From Chrysochromulina parva (taxonomy: Eukaryota; Haptophyta; Prymnesiales; Chrysochromulinaceae): a stretch of DNA of 29,005 bases. The translations under genes and the position numbers were made by a program. Numbering within the stretch: the first letter of the stretch is position 1; the number at the start of each line of letters is the position of its first letter. Positions 8,782 through 17,776 of the stretch are shown piece after piece. The notes beneath the pieces were generated by a model that worked only from the letters and a program-made list of their open reading frames with translations, did not search any database and was not told where the DNA came from. The stretch covers positions 1-29,005 of the forward strand of contig PJAB01000352.1 of the NCBI GenBank assembly GCA_002887195.1, given 5' to 3'.

Positions 8782-10131
8782 CTACGTGAGCTGCGGCTGC
8801 CGTACGCTAAAGTATCGCACGAGCTCACTGCTGATCTCAGGATCCTTGTATGTGGTCAGCGGCATGGACGCTTCAAGGATGGAGTGCACGGCCGGCGCAT
8901 CATCCTCCTGCTTCTCCGTCTCCGCCCTGGGTGGCGTGGATTCGGAGGACTCATGGTGGGGCGTTGCCGCAGGTGCACCGCACACCTTGAAGAGCGAGCA
9001 CACAGGCGTGCCTAATCGGTTGCGGCCGGTGCCAAAGGCGGCGCATTGCCCATGCCGCTGCATGCACCGGGCTTCACACTTGGATGTGAGCTCGGCTTGG
9101 CTGCCCGGTCTCATGAGCATGCGGTGCATCACGTGCTTGCTGTGGCATGCGTGTGTGTGCTCGATCGTTGTGTTCAGCAGGCGCACAGCAAAGGTTTCAT
9201 AGGCAATTTTATCACGGAGCTGCTCATTTGCGGAGGAGGTGTTGCTCTGCTTCTGCCAAAAGTAGCCAATGGAGACCAGCGGCGAGCTCGACACACGTTG
9301 CAAACTGCCCAGTGCTGTACGCTCTTTGGGTGATGTTCTCTGAGCTGGACTCTCTGGTGGCAGCCGGCAGCGCAGCGGCGTGCGGTCGCGATGCAGCAGG
9401 TCCATCTTCACGGAGGGTAGGCAATAATGATTGATGATGCTCATGGCAAGTTTAGGAAGTTCCATGCGTGCAAGCGGCGCCAAGGTGATGAACGTGCGTT
9501 GGCGCCAGGTGGTGTTCTTGGCGCCGTGCAAGCCTACGCGGCAGACAGCGCGTGCGATCGAATCCACGCCCCAGCCCTTCTCCTTGATGCAGGGTCGAGT
9601 GCATCCTAGCATGATACGGGCCGCGCGCGGCGTGACCCAGCGAGCATGATCGGTGTAGAATGTGTTGCTCGCCTTCTGACCGAGGATTCGAGTCTGAAAA
9701 CACGTGTCCATCTTCACATGACAGTTGCCCAAGCGCCCGATTCCTCCCAGCCAGATAAGATCATGGTCCTTTGCAGAGTCGTTTATGTAGTCATGGATCT
9801 CGGAACGCGCCACGCCTGTTGCTGGGACGGCGTCGTCCTCAAATACGGCCATTGCCCGGTCCTCGTCCATAATCCTCTGCCAGGCCTTGCGGAGCGCGAG
9901 TCTGTGGCCGTTGGTTCCTCCACACGTCGGTGTCATGTTCACGTAAGCTGCTGGTGAGAGCATGGCGCCAAAGCCGAAAGTGCGCAGCATTGCAGCTGAG
10001 CGCTCAAAGCGCTCTTCAGAGTTGGAGATGACGAGCGCGGGGAGCAGGCTGACATCAGAAGCGTCAGGCAAAGCAGAGTAAAGTTGCCAATCGGTGACTA
10101 GCAGCAGGGCCAGCAGTGACGTACACACCAT
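8782..10131 (-). CDS. GT25-family glycosyltransferase with Cys-rich C-terminal tail
   Basis: The ATG at 10131 gives 449 residues and a good signal peptide (MVCTSLLALLLVTDWQLYSA). The longer open frame to 10248 begins on a non-ATG codon and would bury this signal. Residues 33-52 read LVISNSEERFERSAAMLRTF, the usual GT25 start. RKAWQRIMDEDRAMAVFEDD (81-100) carries the EDD motif expected for metal/nucleotide-sugar binding, followed by DHDLIWLGG at 122-130. The family includes bacterial LOS galactosyltransferases and animal collagen galactosyltransferases. Residues about 325-385 hold a Cys-rich segment (CEARCMQRHGQCAAF, then CSLFKVC) that resembles a PAN/Apple-like module, which might bind carbohydrate or protein. 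The last 60 residues are acidic and disordered. Lumenal Golgi or secreted location inferred. Confidence 0.75.
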   Translation of the reverse strand: MVCTSLLALLLVTDWQLYSALPDASDVSLLPALVISNSEERFERSAAMLRTFGFGAMLSPAAYVNMTPTCGGTNGHRLALRKAWQRIMDEDRAMAVFEDDAVPATGVARSEIHDYINDSAKDHDLIWLGGIGRLGNCHVKMDTCFQTRILGQKASNTFYTDHARWVTPRAARIMLGCTRPCIKEKGWGVDSIARAVCRVGLHGAKNTTWRQRTFITLAPLARMELPKLAMSIINHYCLPSVKMDLLHRDRTPLRCRLPPESPAQRTSPKERTALGSLQRVSSSPLVSIGYFWQKQSNTSSANEQLRDKIAYETFAVRLLNTTIEHTHACHSKHVMHRMLMRPGSQAELTSKCEARCMQRHGQCAAFGTGRNRLGTPVCSLFKVCGAPAATPHHESSESTPPRAETEKQEDDAPAVHSILEASMPLTTYKDPEISSELVRYFSVRQPQLT

Positions 10132-10479
10132 TCTGAAGGCCTTCAAAGCCACGACAACGGTTGTGTCGTATTGCGTGGCGTGGGGGGAGCGGGGACCGCG
10201 AAGAAACTGATTCGTGACAGGAATCCTAACTGACTGTGTTGCATGCAAAACCGGAGATGCTCATATCACTAGTAGTATCTAATCCTTCGCAACCGTTGCC
10301 TTTTGCGTCTTTTCCCAGATGCCCCTACACGGGAACCCAACCGGGCTCAACGTCGACCGCTCTCCCACCGACACTGACATGTCCGAGTAAAGAGCAACTA
10401 TGTCTGATTTTTGAACCGCGGGCCGTTCCCATGACGAGGGGCGTTTCGATGGCTTCTTCTGTGTCCCGACGTCAACGCT
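10132..10479. other. Spacer upstream of the GT25-like gene
   Basis: 348 bases between the GT25-like ATG and the stop of the large SDR-domain gene. An open extension of the GT25 frame covers 10132-10248, but it starts on TTG and is unlikely to be coding. No repeats or clear promoter motifs are seen. Confidence 0.3.
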
Positions 10480-13400
10480 TTAAGAGAAGACTGGGCTCTG
10501 TTGACCGCGGATCTCGGCCGCCGCCTGGGCCATGAGCTGCGCCATCAGCGCATCGACCGAGCTGGCGATGGGCACCTTAGCCGCCTTAGCCTCCACGGCC
10601 CATGCTTGGTCCGCCTTGATCTCGAGGGCCCTCGCTTGGTCCGCCTTCGCCCTGGTCGCCGCCGCGCTCACCGAGACAGTCGGCGAGGTGGCGATCGGCT
10701 TCTTGGTGCCGGCGCCGGCGCCGGCAGCCGCTGCGGGCTTCTTCTTCTCGTTCACTGCGGAGGACATGTCGTTGGGCGAGGGCGTCGTTTCGGTCGTGTG
10801 CGTCGAGAGGCTGCCCTCCGTCCGGATGGCGAGGGGCCCATCCAGGCTGCTGCCAAGGCTCAGCTTAGCCAACCTTCCGCTGCCCGGCGTGTTCGTCGCC
10901 ACCCCGGGGGTGGCGGGCGTGGCGGGCACGGCGGGCGTGGCGAGCGCATTAGGCGCGGTCGCAACAGCCTTAGCCTTGGCAGCCTTGCTTTTGGTCAGGG
11001 ATGGCGATGCCGCGTCGGCGCTCCGCCCCGGTCCGGCGCTCTTCTTGGGAGTTGCCTTGAGCGCCGCCCGGGGGGTGGCTTCGCCCCTGGGTGTAGCTCT
11101 GGGCGTAGCTCGGCCCCGCCCAATACCCATGGACTGAAGTTCAGCAACCTCCGCTGCCTCGGCCGCGGAGAGCGGCCGGCCTCGCGAGCTCTTGATTGGC
11201 GGCGACGGCGGGCCGTGGGGCGATGCCTCCGCCTCGTCAGCCTCCCATGCCTCCTCCGCATACGGCGGCGGCGGCGGTCGCGGCTCGGGCGGTGGCGCTG
11301 CCGGCACCGGCACCTGGACTGGTGCTCGGTGCACGCTCGCGCCGACGTCGTGCGGCCCGTTCGCGCCGAGAGCGTCGAACAAGCTGACCACGGCATCACT
11401 GGCGTTGCCTGTCGCGCTCGAGGCCTCAAAGAGTTCCTTCTTCGCCTTGGGCGGCTTGGCCGCTTTGCTGCCGGTACCGGCGCTCGCCTTCTTTCCCTTC
11501 TTAGTGGCACTCACCTCTTCGGTCGGGGTGGCCGCCGCCATCTTGGCCTTCTTGACGACGCCGGCCTCGTCGAGGGGGGCGCTCGCGGCGGCGCTCACGG
11601 AGGCCGACCACGAAGTCGCGAGCGCCTCTGCCATAAAGGTGGGCGTGGCCGCTGAGGGCAGAGGCGGAGCCGTTGGTGGCAGAGGCGGAGCCGATGGTGG
11701 CAGAGGCGGAGACGATGGTGGCAGAGGCGAAGCTGGCGCAGAAGCCTTGGGCTCATCAGAGGCCACGAGCTCCTTGTTGATGGCAACGAGCTTCGAGTCC
11801 GTGGCAACGGCGCCCAAGAGCTTGGCAGCTGGGCTCGAGCCTATGGGCGTCGTCTTGGGGGGCTTGACCAGGACGGGCGTGCCGCCGCTCTTCTTACCGG
11901 CAGCCTTGATCGTCGGCGTGCTGGCCACCTTGAGCTTCCCAGGTGCGGCAGCTTTGCTCGTAGAGGTCTTCCCGTTCGGGGTCCCCTTAGGGATTGCCTT
12001 CGGGGTCGGCTCAGCGGCTGGCAGGCCGCCCGCCTGCCCGTAGAGCGCCTTGAGCTGCTCCGACACGCGCGCCACACCGAGCAGCTTCGCATCGCCTTCC
12101 AGAGTCTGCTGCCGCAAGGTCGCCCCCGCGAACTGCTCGGTTGGCGCGCCGCCACCGCCACCGTCGGCCGCGTCGGCCGCCGGGTTGGCTGAGACGGGCC
12201 ACTCTGACTTGCGCAGGACGCGCAGGTTGGCGGATCCGTCTTTGGTGAGCACGGTCATCCAGCCGTAGTCGACGTCGGGCGTGCCCTCGAGTGCGACGCG
12301 CGCGCGCCGCATACCCTCGTCCGTGTCGATGGTCTCGAGCACATGCACGCGGCTCCCAAGCGCGAGTCGTCCCACCTCGCCAGTCTTGAGTCCGCAGCCA
12401 GATCGTACGAGCGGCGGCTGCGCGCACGCGACTAACGCCCAGTACGGCGCGAGAGCGCGGTTGGGCGGCGGCGCCGGCGTTTCGTCACTCGGCGCGCCGG
12501 CATCATTTGCCTGCTGCACGAGGTCGGGCAGTGGCGCGGGCGGCAACCAGCCGTTCTTCTCATCGAGGGCGCCCTGCGCGAGGTAGGGCGTCAGATCCCT
12601 ATGCACAAGACCCAGCTCCTCCTTATCCTCGCGCGAGAGCCAGCCCTGAACGTCCGCCATCCATAGCCGGAACGGCATCAGCTCCGCAAAGATGTAGACC
12701 CACACGAGCCCCCCCCCCGCGGATTTGAGCACCACGCCTTCCATCGATTTGCCGCCGAGTGGCCCCTTGAGGAGCTCGGCCTGCGCAGTCACGGGCACGT
12801 TGACCACCTCGACGGGCACGAAGCAGCGCCGGCCCAGCAGAGGGGCGACGCGCACGATCATGTACGCGTCGAAGCGCTTGCGTTCGTGCACGGACTTGGC
12901 TGCGTTCATCGCGTAGACGACGGCGCGGTCGTGATCGGCCTTGACGATGGCTTGCAGCTGCCGCCGCAGGGCTCGCGCCTGCGCATGCTGCGGATCGGCA
13001 AGGAGCATCGCCTCGAGCTGCTGGATGGACTTGTGCACTTTGGCGAAGCCTTGCTCATCCTGGCGAACACCGCGCACCAGCGCGTCCGGGGGGGGGCATA
13101 TGTAGCCGCCGCCGGTCGTGTTCTCGGCGAGCAAGTTCCACTGGTTGACGAGGGTGCGCGCATTCTGGAGGACGGCGAGCACACGCATCGAGGCGTTGCG
13201 CCGCTCTTCCTCGGCACGCGATGACTGGAAGCCCTTCATCGCCTTCGTCGCCCGGCGCAGGTCACTCGCGAGCTCCGACGGCGCGAGGTCCGACGGCGCG
13301 CGATCCGAATCCGTGAGCAGGCTGCCAGCCTCCTCAGCGGAGGTGGCCTCCACATCGTCCGCCGAGAACGAGACGCCACGCCCCGCCGTACGCGTGGCGT

Positions 13401-15273
13401 CGCCGACGTCGCGGATAGCACTGCGTAGCTTTGCGCGCAGCTGTTCGGGAGATTGCGCCTCGGAGCCGGACTCGTCCACGTCCTCGGCCACGCCCACGTC
13501 TGTCTCGTCGTCGTCGTCGAGCGGCGGTGGCGGCGCCGGCGGTGCTGGCGCGCTGCCCTGGATGGCCACAGCGGCCCGCGCCACGCTGCCAAAGTCGCCG
13601 AGCTTGACAAAGCCGCCCAGGCCGTTGCCCCCAACGGCCATTGCCGCAGCCGCTTTGGCGGCAGCCGCTGTCGCCGCGTAGTAGGCGGCATCGCTGGCGT
13701 CGGTGTCGGCCATGCTGGCGAGCGGGCTGAACGGCTTGGGCGGGCTGGGTGGCGGCAGCTCGACCGGCGGCGGCACGTCTTTCGGCGGAGTGAGCTGCAC
13801 GAAGGGGTTGTCAGGCAGGCGGCTGAGGCATTCGAGAGGGTCGACCCAAAACTGGCCGCCATCGCTGGGCACGACGCCAGGCGGCGGCCCCTCGCAGCCG
13901 AGTTTCACTTGCGCCTTCGTGTTCGCAGCCATGCCCACCGGCTTCGCCGACCGCCTCGTCGCCGGCGCCGCGGCGGCCGGAACTGCGGCGGCCAGTGCGG
14001 CGGCGGCAGCGGCTCCATTCTTGCCACCGGTCGTGCCTTTCTCAGTAGTCTTACCGCGCTTGCTGCCGCCCTTCTTCGCCTCCTTGGCCTCTCTCGCACG
14101 CTTCTTTTTATCCTCCTCTGCCCGCAGGAGCAATCGCTCGCGTGTGAGAGTGCGCGGGGTCGGCGGCAGGGCCGCCTTTGTGGCTGCCTCGGCCGCGGCT
14201 GCAGCCGCCGCCTCTGCTTTGACGCGCGCCACCTCGGCAGCCTCCGCGTCCGTGAGCGCTTGCTCTTCGGGAGAGAGTGGCCTCGGCTGCGCGCACACCT
14301 CCATCGTCGCCGTCCACGCCTCCGCCGCGAGGGCCGCGTCACGCGCCGCCGCACTCGCATGCTCCAAACCAGATGCATGCACCAAACCCGAACTGTCCGT
14401 TTGGGCCGCTCCACCGCTCGCGGCACCGGCGGCGCTTGCGGCGGCGCTCGGCGCGTAGAGGAGAAGGTGCTCGGGCAGCTCCAGCGTGAGTGCGTCGAGC
14501 AGCGCCTCTGGCTGCAGCACCGCCACCACGCGCACCTTGCGCGGGGTGAGCTTGTGCTTGCTCAGCCTCCGGTGCAGCTCCACCGCATGCAGTAGGCAGC
14601 CAAGCTTCGCATCGGCGGCCGCCTGCAGTGAGCGGCGCGCATCCTCGCTCGTGAGCGAGTGCCATACCGCGCCAATTCCCGCGCCCGTCGCCGCCATGCC
14701 CACCGCCTCCGCCATGGACGGCGTGCGCGCCCGGCGCACCTCGCCGTTGGCGAAGAGGGCTCGCAGCCGCGCGCAGTCGCCCGAGGCGTGCGATGCGTCG
14801 GAGCTGAGCACGATGCGCGCGGCGCCGCTCTTGATGAGCAGCGGGAGCAGAAGCTGCGTGAGCAAGAAGGCGCTCAGGTGGTTGGCCGTGAGCGCGCGGT
14901 CAGCGCCGGACGGGAAGTCCACGGGCAAATGGCTCTTGCTTCCGGCCTCTTCGATGGCTCCATGCACGATTGCATGCAGCGGCAGCTTGCGTTGCTTGAA
15001 GTCGGCCACGAAGCGGCGAGCCGACTCCAAGTTGTAGGGGTCGAGCGCCAGCCCTTCGACCGTGCCCATCGCTGCCGTGCTGCTCGATGCCTCCTGATTC
15101 AGCAGGGCGGCGGCCGCCTTGGCGCTCTCCTGGGTCGCGCCCGTAATGATGACGTCCGCGCCACGATGCAGCAGCAAGCGAGCGAGCCCGAGGCCCGAGG
15201 CACTATCCGCCGCGTACGTCAGCAGGTAGCGGCGCCCCGAGAGGAGCGCCGGGCCGCCTGCCGGGTCGGCCAT
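10480..15273 (-). CDS. Giant low-complexity protein with degenerate short-chain dehydrogenase domain
   Basis: The ATG at 15273 (MADPAGG) gives 1597 residues; the extra 30 codons upstream begin on GTG. Residues 10-275 keep an SDR/Rossmann outline: a Gly-rich turn (SASGLGLARLL), ANHLSAFLLTQLLLPLL at 130-146, and IVLSSDAS at 154-161. Catalytic features are eroded. The first Gly of TGxxxGxG is lost, NNAG is replaced by VHGA, and the Tyr of YxxxK is Ala (K223 kept), so an active dehydrogenase is unlikely. Residues about 370-680 are Ala/Pro/Lys low complexity. A conserved-looking unknown block lies at about 715-900. A small SH3-like segment (about 960-1010, VGRLALGSRVHVLETIDTDE) follows, then Pro-rich PPLPPS/T repeats (about 1178-1211) and TPR-rich basic repeats (about 1385-1405). 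Probably cytosolic or nuclear scaffold; function unknown. Confidence 0.75.
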   Translation of the reverse strand: MADPAGGPALLSGRRYLLTYAADSASGLGLARLLLHRGADVIITGATQESAKAAAALLNQEASSSTAAMGTVEGLALDPYNLESARRFVADFKQRKLPLHAIVHGAIEEAGSKSHLPVDFPSGADRALTANHLSAFLLTQLLLPLLIKSGAARIVLSSDASHASGDCARLRALFANGEVRRARTPSMAEAVGMAATGAGIGAVWHSLTSEDARRSLQAAADAKLGCLLHAVELHRRLSKHKLTPRKVRVVAVLQPEALLDALTLELPEHLLLYAPSAAASAAGAASGGAAQTDSSGLVHASGLEHASAAARDAALAAEAWTATMEVCAQPRPLSPEEQALTDAEAAEVARVKAEAAAAAAAEAATKAALPPTPRTLTRERLLLRAEEDKKKRAREAKEAKKGGSKRGKTTEKGTTGGKNGAAAAAALAAAVPAAAAPATRRSAKPVGMAANTKAQVKLGCEGPPPGVVPSDGGQFWVDPLECLSRLPDNPFVQLTPPKDVPPPVELPPPSPPKPFSPLASMADTDASDAAYYAATAAAAKAAAAMAVGGNGLGGFVKLGDFGSVARAAVAIQGSAPAPPAPPPPLDDDDETDVGVAEDVDESGSEAQSPEQLRAKLRSAIRDVGDATRTAGRGVSFSADDVEATSAEEAGSLLTDSDRAPSDLAPSELASDLRRATKAMKGFQSSRAEEERRNASMRVLAVLQNARTLVNQWNLLAENTTGGGYICPPPDALVRGVRQDEQGFAKVHKSIQQLEAMLLADPQHAQARALRRQLQAIVKADHDRAVVYAMNAAKSVHERKRFDAYMIVRVAPLLGRRCFVPVEVVNVPVTAQAELLKGPLGGKSMEGVVLKSAGGGLVWVYIFAELMPFRLWMADVQGWLSREDKEELGLVHRDLTPYLAQGALDEKNGWLPPAPLPDLVQQANDAGAPSDETPAPPPNRALAPYWALVACAQPPLVRSGCGLKTGEVGRLALGSRVHVLETIDTDEGMRRARVALEGTPDVDYGWMTVLTKDGSANLRVLRKSEWPVSANPAADAADGGGGGAPTEQFAGATLRQQTLEGDAKLLGVARVSEQLKALYGQAGGLPAAEPTPKAIPKGTPNGKTSTSKAAAPGKLKVASTPTIKAAGKKSGGTPVLVKPPKTTPIGSSPAAKLLGAVATDSKLVAINKELVASDEPKASAPASPLPPSSPPLPPSAPPLPPTAPPLPSAATPTFMAEALATSWSASVSAAASAPLDEAGVVKKAKMAAATPTEEVSATKKGKKASAGTGSKAAKPPKAKKELFEASSATGNASDAVVSLFDALGANGPHDVGASVHRAPVQVPVPAAPPPEPRPPPPPYAEEAWEADEAEASPHGPPSPPIKSSRGRPLSAAEAAEVAELQSMGIGRGRATPRATPRGEATPRAALKATPKKSAGPGRSADAASPSLTKSKAAKAKAVATAPNALATPAVPATPATPGVATNTPGSGRLAKLSLGSSLDGPLAIRTEGSLSTHTTETTPSPNDMSSAVNEKKKPAAAAGAGAGTKKPIATSPTVSVSAAATRAKADQARALEIKADQAWAVEAKAAKVPIASSVDALMAQLMAQAAAEIRGQQSPVFS
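11640..11735 (-). repeat. Pro-rich tandem repeat inside the SDR-domain protein
   Basis: A short tandem repeat encodes four or so copies of a PPLPPS/T(A/S) heptapeptide, about 21 bases per unit, with small variations between copies. It makes a polyproline segment that could bind SH3, WW or profilin partners. Confidence 0.6.
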
Positions 15274-15484
15274 CCTTCTCGGGCGCTCGAAGAGGCCGAA
15301 CGCTTCCGAATAGATCCAAAATTCCCACAGAGACGGACACGTTACGAAAATTTGTCGTCGCACCTATTTAAGACGTGCCGTGTCAGCTCACTGTCTCACG
15401 ATACAATTGTACATGTGATTCTGAATCCATCGGGGTAGGGAAGTCCAACCGCCGTTTGCTCCGTCCCCGCGACGTCCGGCCAAG
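15274..15484. promoter_or_regulatory. Bidirectional promoter region between two divergent large genes
   Basis: Only 211 bases separate the ATG codons of the SDR-domain protein (minus) and the charged coiled-coil protein (plus), so both promoters and 5' UTRs must lie here. The centre (15340-15370) is more AT-rich. No named element is recognised. Shared regulation is plausible but unproven. Confidence 0.4.
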
Positions 15485-17005
15485 ATGACGATGGACGATG
15501 ACGACGACGATGAGCTCGCCGAGAAGATCGCAGCACTGCGCGCGCTGCACGCCTCGGACAAGAAGGGCAACGAGCTCGCAGCGCAACTGATGTCGGATTT
15601 GCCGGCGCCTCCGCCAAAAGAGGTCCTCAAAGCTGTGAAGCCACGCCCTCCGCGCAAGGAAGCCGATATGCCACGGTTAGAGAGCCTGCCTCGGCGTGAA
15701 CCACTGGCCAAGGACGCTGGGACGCCACGTGGTAATGAAACCCTGTCTCGGCGTGATGCGCTGGCCAAAGCCTTGGAGGCCACCTGGCTCGAGAGCGCAG
15801 ATGAAAAGGAGGCCCGGCTCCTTAAGGCGGCCCAGGGCACGCTTGCGGCGCCTAAGGCGGCGCATGATGATGAGTCCAAACCCTCAGTGCAGCGAGCGCG
15901 CCGGCGAGAGAGCAGCGCGAGCCGCAGCGCAGCCCGTCCGGCGGATGATGAGGCGACGGAGCGCGAGAAGGAGGTGGCGAGGCTGGCGGCTGGAGCAGCC
16001 AAGCTGCGCTTGCAGCTGGCGGCGACGGAGAAGGCGAAGCTCGAGCAGGAGCGCTTGAAGGAGGTGGACCAGATGTACGCGCGGCTCAAGGAGAAGGAGG
16101 TGGAGCGCAAGCGCCAAGCGGACGAGGAGAGGATGCAGCACGAGGCGGAGCGTAGTGCGGCGGACAAAGCGCGGCGGCAAGCGCACGCGGCGAGGCGCGC
16201 AGCACAGGCGGCGGCGGCGAGGCGCCGGGAGGCGGCGGCGGCGCGCGCGGAGCAAGCGAACGACGCGGACGCAGCTGAGAAGGAGCGAGCTGCGGCCGAG
16301 GAAAAGAAGCGACACGCGGCCGAGCAGGCGGAGGTGGCGCGGCTGGCGGCGGAGGCTCGTTTGAAGGAAGCTGCCAAGGAGCGAGCAGCGCAACGACGCG
16401 CTGAGTTGGCAGCGCAGAAGGAGGAGGAGGAGGCGCGCCGCTCGCAGCGGGCGGACTCGGTGGTGGCTCGAGCTGGGCGGCGGCAGGCTGACGAAAGGGA
16501 GCAAGCCCGCAGGCAGGATGCTGTTTTTGCGCAGGCGGCACTGCGCGCGGATGACATCGACCGTCAAAAAGCAAGGGGTGACGCCCTATTTGCACAGGCG
16601 GCAAAGCGCGCGGCGGCGCGGTATGACTTTGCGACGATCGAGCTGGTCCGCGCGCCAACGCGGGAGGATCGCGACCATGAATTTGCACAGTTCATGCGGC
16701 GCGAGCGCATGAAGAAAGAGGACCGCAAGCGGCCAGAGTACCTGCAGGAGCAGACGTGGCCGCAGCACCAGCACCAGCACCAGCACCAGCAGCCAGCATG
16801 GGCGGACGACCACGCGCTGCACGAACTCATGTCTTCGGCCCTGCAGCCAGTGACGCAGCAGCCTCGCCTCGTCTCGAGTGCGCCGCTGGTCACCAAGGCG
16901 CCCGCCGCAGACGGGAGCGCCTCAGCTCCTCTAGCGGCGCGCCTCGCCGCGCGCAGGGCGGATGCGCCCAAGGGGGCACCTGGAGGTTGGAGCGATTGGA
17001 GCTGA
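15485..17005 (+). CDS. Charged Ala/Arg/Glu-rich coiled-coil protein, hypothetical
   Basis: The ATG at 15485 gives 506 residues starting with an acidic tract (MTMDDDDDDELAEKI). The region near residues 60-100 has two imperfect copies of a PRxESLPRREPLAKD-like unit. Residues about 140-330 form a long highly charged helix rich in EKER, AARRAAQAA and EEKKRHAAEQAEV, typical of a single alpha-helix or coiled coil. Residues about 330-420 contain repeats (RRQDAVFAQAALRADDIDRQ, then KARGDALFAQAAKRA) and a less biased segment around YDFATIELVRAPTREDRDHE that may be the conserved core. A (QH)n run lies near 427. The last residues are GGWSDWS. No signal peptide or enzyme motif is seen. Likely cytoskeletal or flagella-associated by composition only. 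Confidence 0.7.
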   Translation: MTMDDDDDDELAEKIAALRALHASDKKGNELAAQLMSDLPAPPPKEVLKAVKPRPPRKEADMPRLESLPRREPLAKDAGTPRGNETLSRRDALAKALEATWLESADEKEARLLKAAQGTLAAPKAAHDDESKPSVQRARRRESSASRSAARPADDEATEREKEVARLAAGAAKLRLQLAATEKAKLEQERLKEVDQMYARLKEKEVERKRQADEERMQHEAERSAADKARRQAHAARRAAQAAAARRREAAAARAEQANDADAAEKERAAAEEKKRHAAEQAEVARLAAEARLKEAAKERAAQRRAELAAQKEEEEARRSQRADSVVARAGRRQADEREQARRQDAVFAQAALRADDIDRQKARGDALFAQAAKRAAARYDFATIELVRAPTREDRDHEFAQFMRRERMKKEDRKRPEYLQEQTWPQHQHQHQHQQPAWADDHALHELMSSALQPVTQQPRLVSSAPLVTKAPAADGSASAPLAARLAARRADAPKGAPGGWSDWS

Positions 17006-17776
17006 TACCATCGACGGTGCCACCTGACACCGACATCCAACTTCGGGTCACGATTGTAATGCTGCGGGCAGTTAACGGGCAGTCAGCGCGGACCCGGAGG
17101 CCTCGGAGCAAAGGGCCATGGTGGACCCGCACGCAGCCCAAGCCGCACTTCGAAGCCGCACTGGTGTGTGTGGCTATGACGCACATCGGTGCTCGACGAG
17201 AGGGAAAGCACAGAGCTGCCGCCCCGTATCAAGTCCGGTCGACTGCGACTCGCTTCGCCCCCCGGCGTCGCATCATGCGTCGCATCCGGATCGACACCTT
17301 CACACGCACGGTCGGCGACCGCGGCGGTCCCCGCATGGCGTGGGTCCCCCGCCCGCGACCGGACGGTATCGCTCCCGCCGTCGCATAATTGCGAGTTGGT
17401 ATGGCGCGGCCCGTTACGTCGTCGACGATCAATATATTACACGCAATACGTTTTGCGTCGCACACCATTTTTATAGGTGTTCAGTCAGTTTCGTCGCGGT
17501 CCCCCCGCGGGCCGCGGCTCACCTCAGCGCTCAGGCCTCAGCACCACTGTCTCCACCGCGCACCGCGTCTCAAAGGACGGCTCCAACACCGTCGTCCAGG
17601 AAAACCGATGACGGCCGTGACCGCACTCCACTGTCGACACAGTGGCCTCCACGTTCAGGCTGCACGACCAACGAGCAACGTGACCCGCGGCCGGCAGAGG
17701 CGGGCGGCCCCGCCGCCAGCACGCCGCGCGGCGCCGCTCCGCACGCGCAGCACTAGCTCTCGCCACGACCTCAGAA
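17006..17776. other. Gene-free spacer between convergent genes
   Basis: About 770 bases between the stop of the coiled-coil gene and the stop of the membrane Cys-repeat gene. ORFs exist on the plus strand but are Arg/Pro/Ser/Ala-rich and lack domains, as expected of random GC-rich sequence. A small AT-rich island lies at about 17430-17475. It should hold both 3' ends. No repeat or RNA gene is recognised. Confidence 0.4.

Noticed and set aside
10501..15438. Long plus-strand ORFs (up to about 380 residues) opposite the large SDR-domain gene
   Set aside because: They are Arg/Ala/Ser/Gly-rich with no domains. The minus frame has the SDR motifs and runs for 1597 codons. High GC makes antisense frames open by chance.
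15388..16557. 389-residue minus-strand ORF opposite the charged coiled coil
   Set aside because: Ser/Ala/Arg-rich shadow of a Glu/Ala/Arg helix. No motif, and it extends into the divergent promoter.
17118..17756. 212-residue plus-strand ORF in the convergent spacer
   Set aside because: Arg/Pro/Ser/His-rich text without domains, and other frames are equally open. Best seen as random GC-rich sequence.
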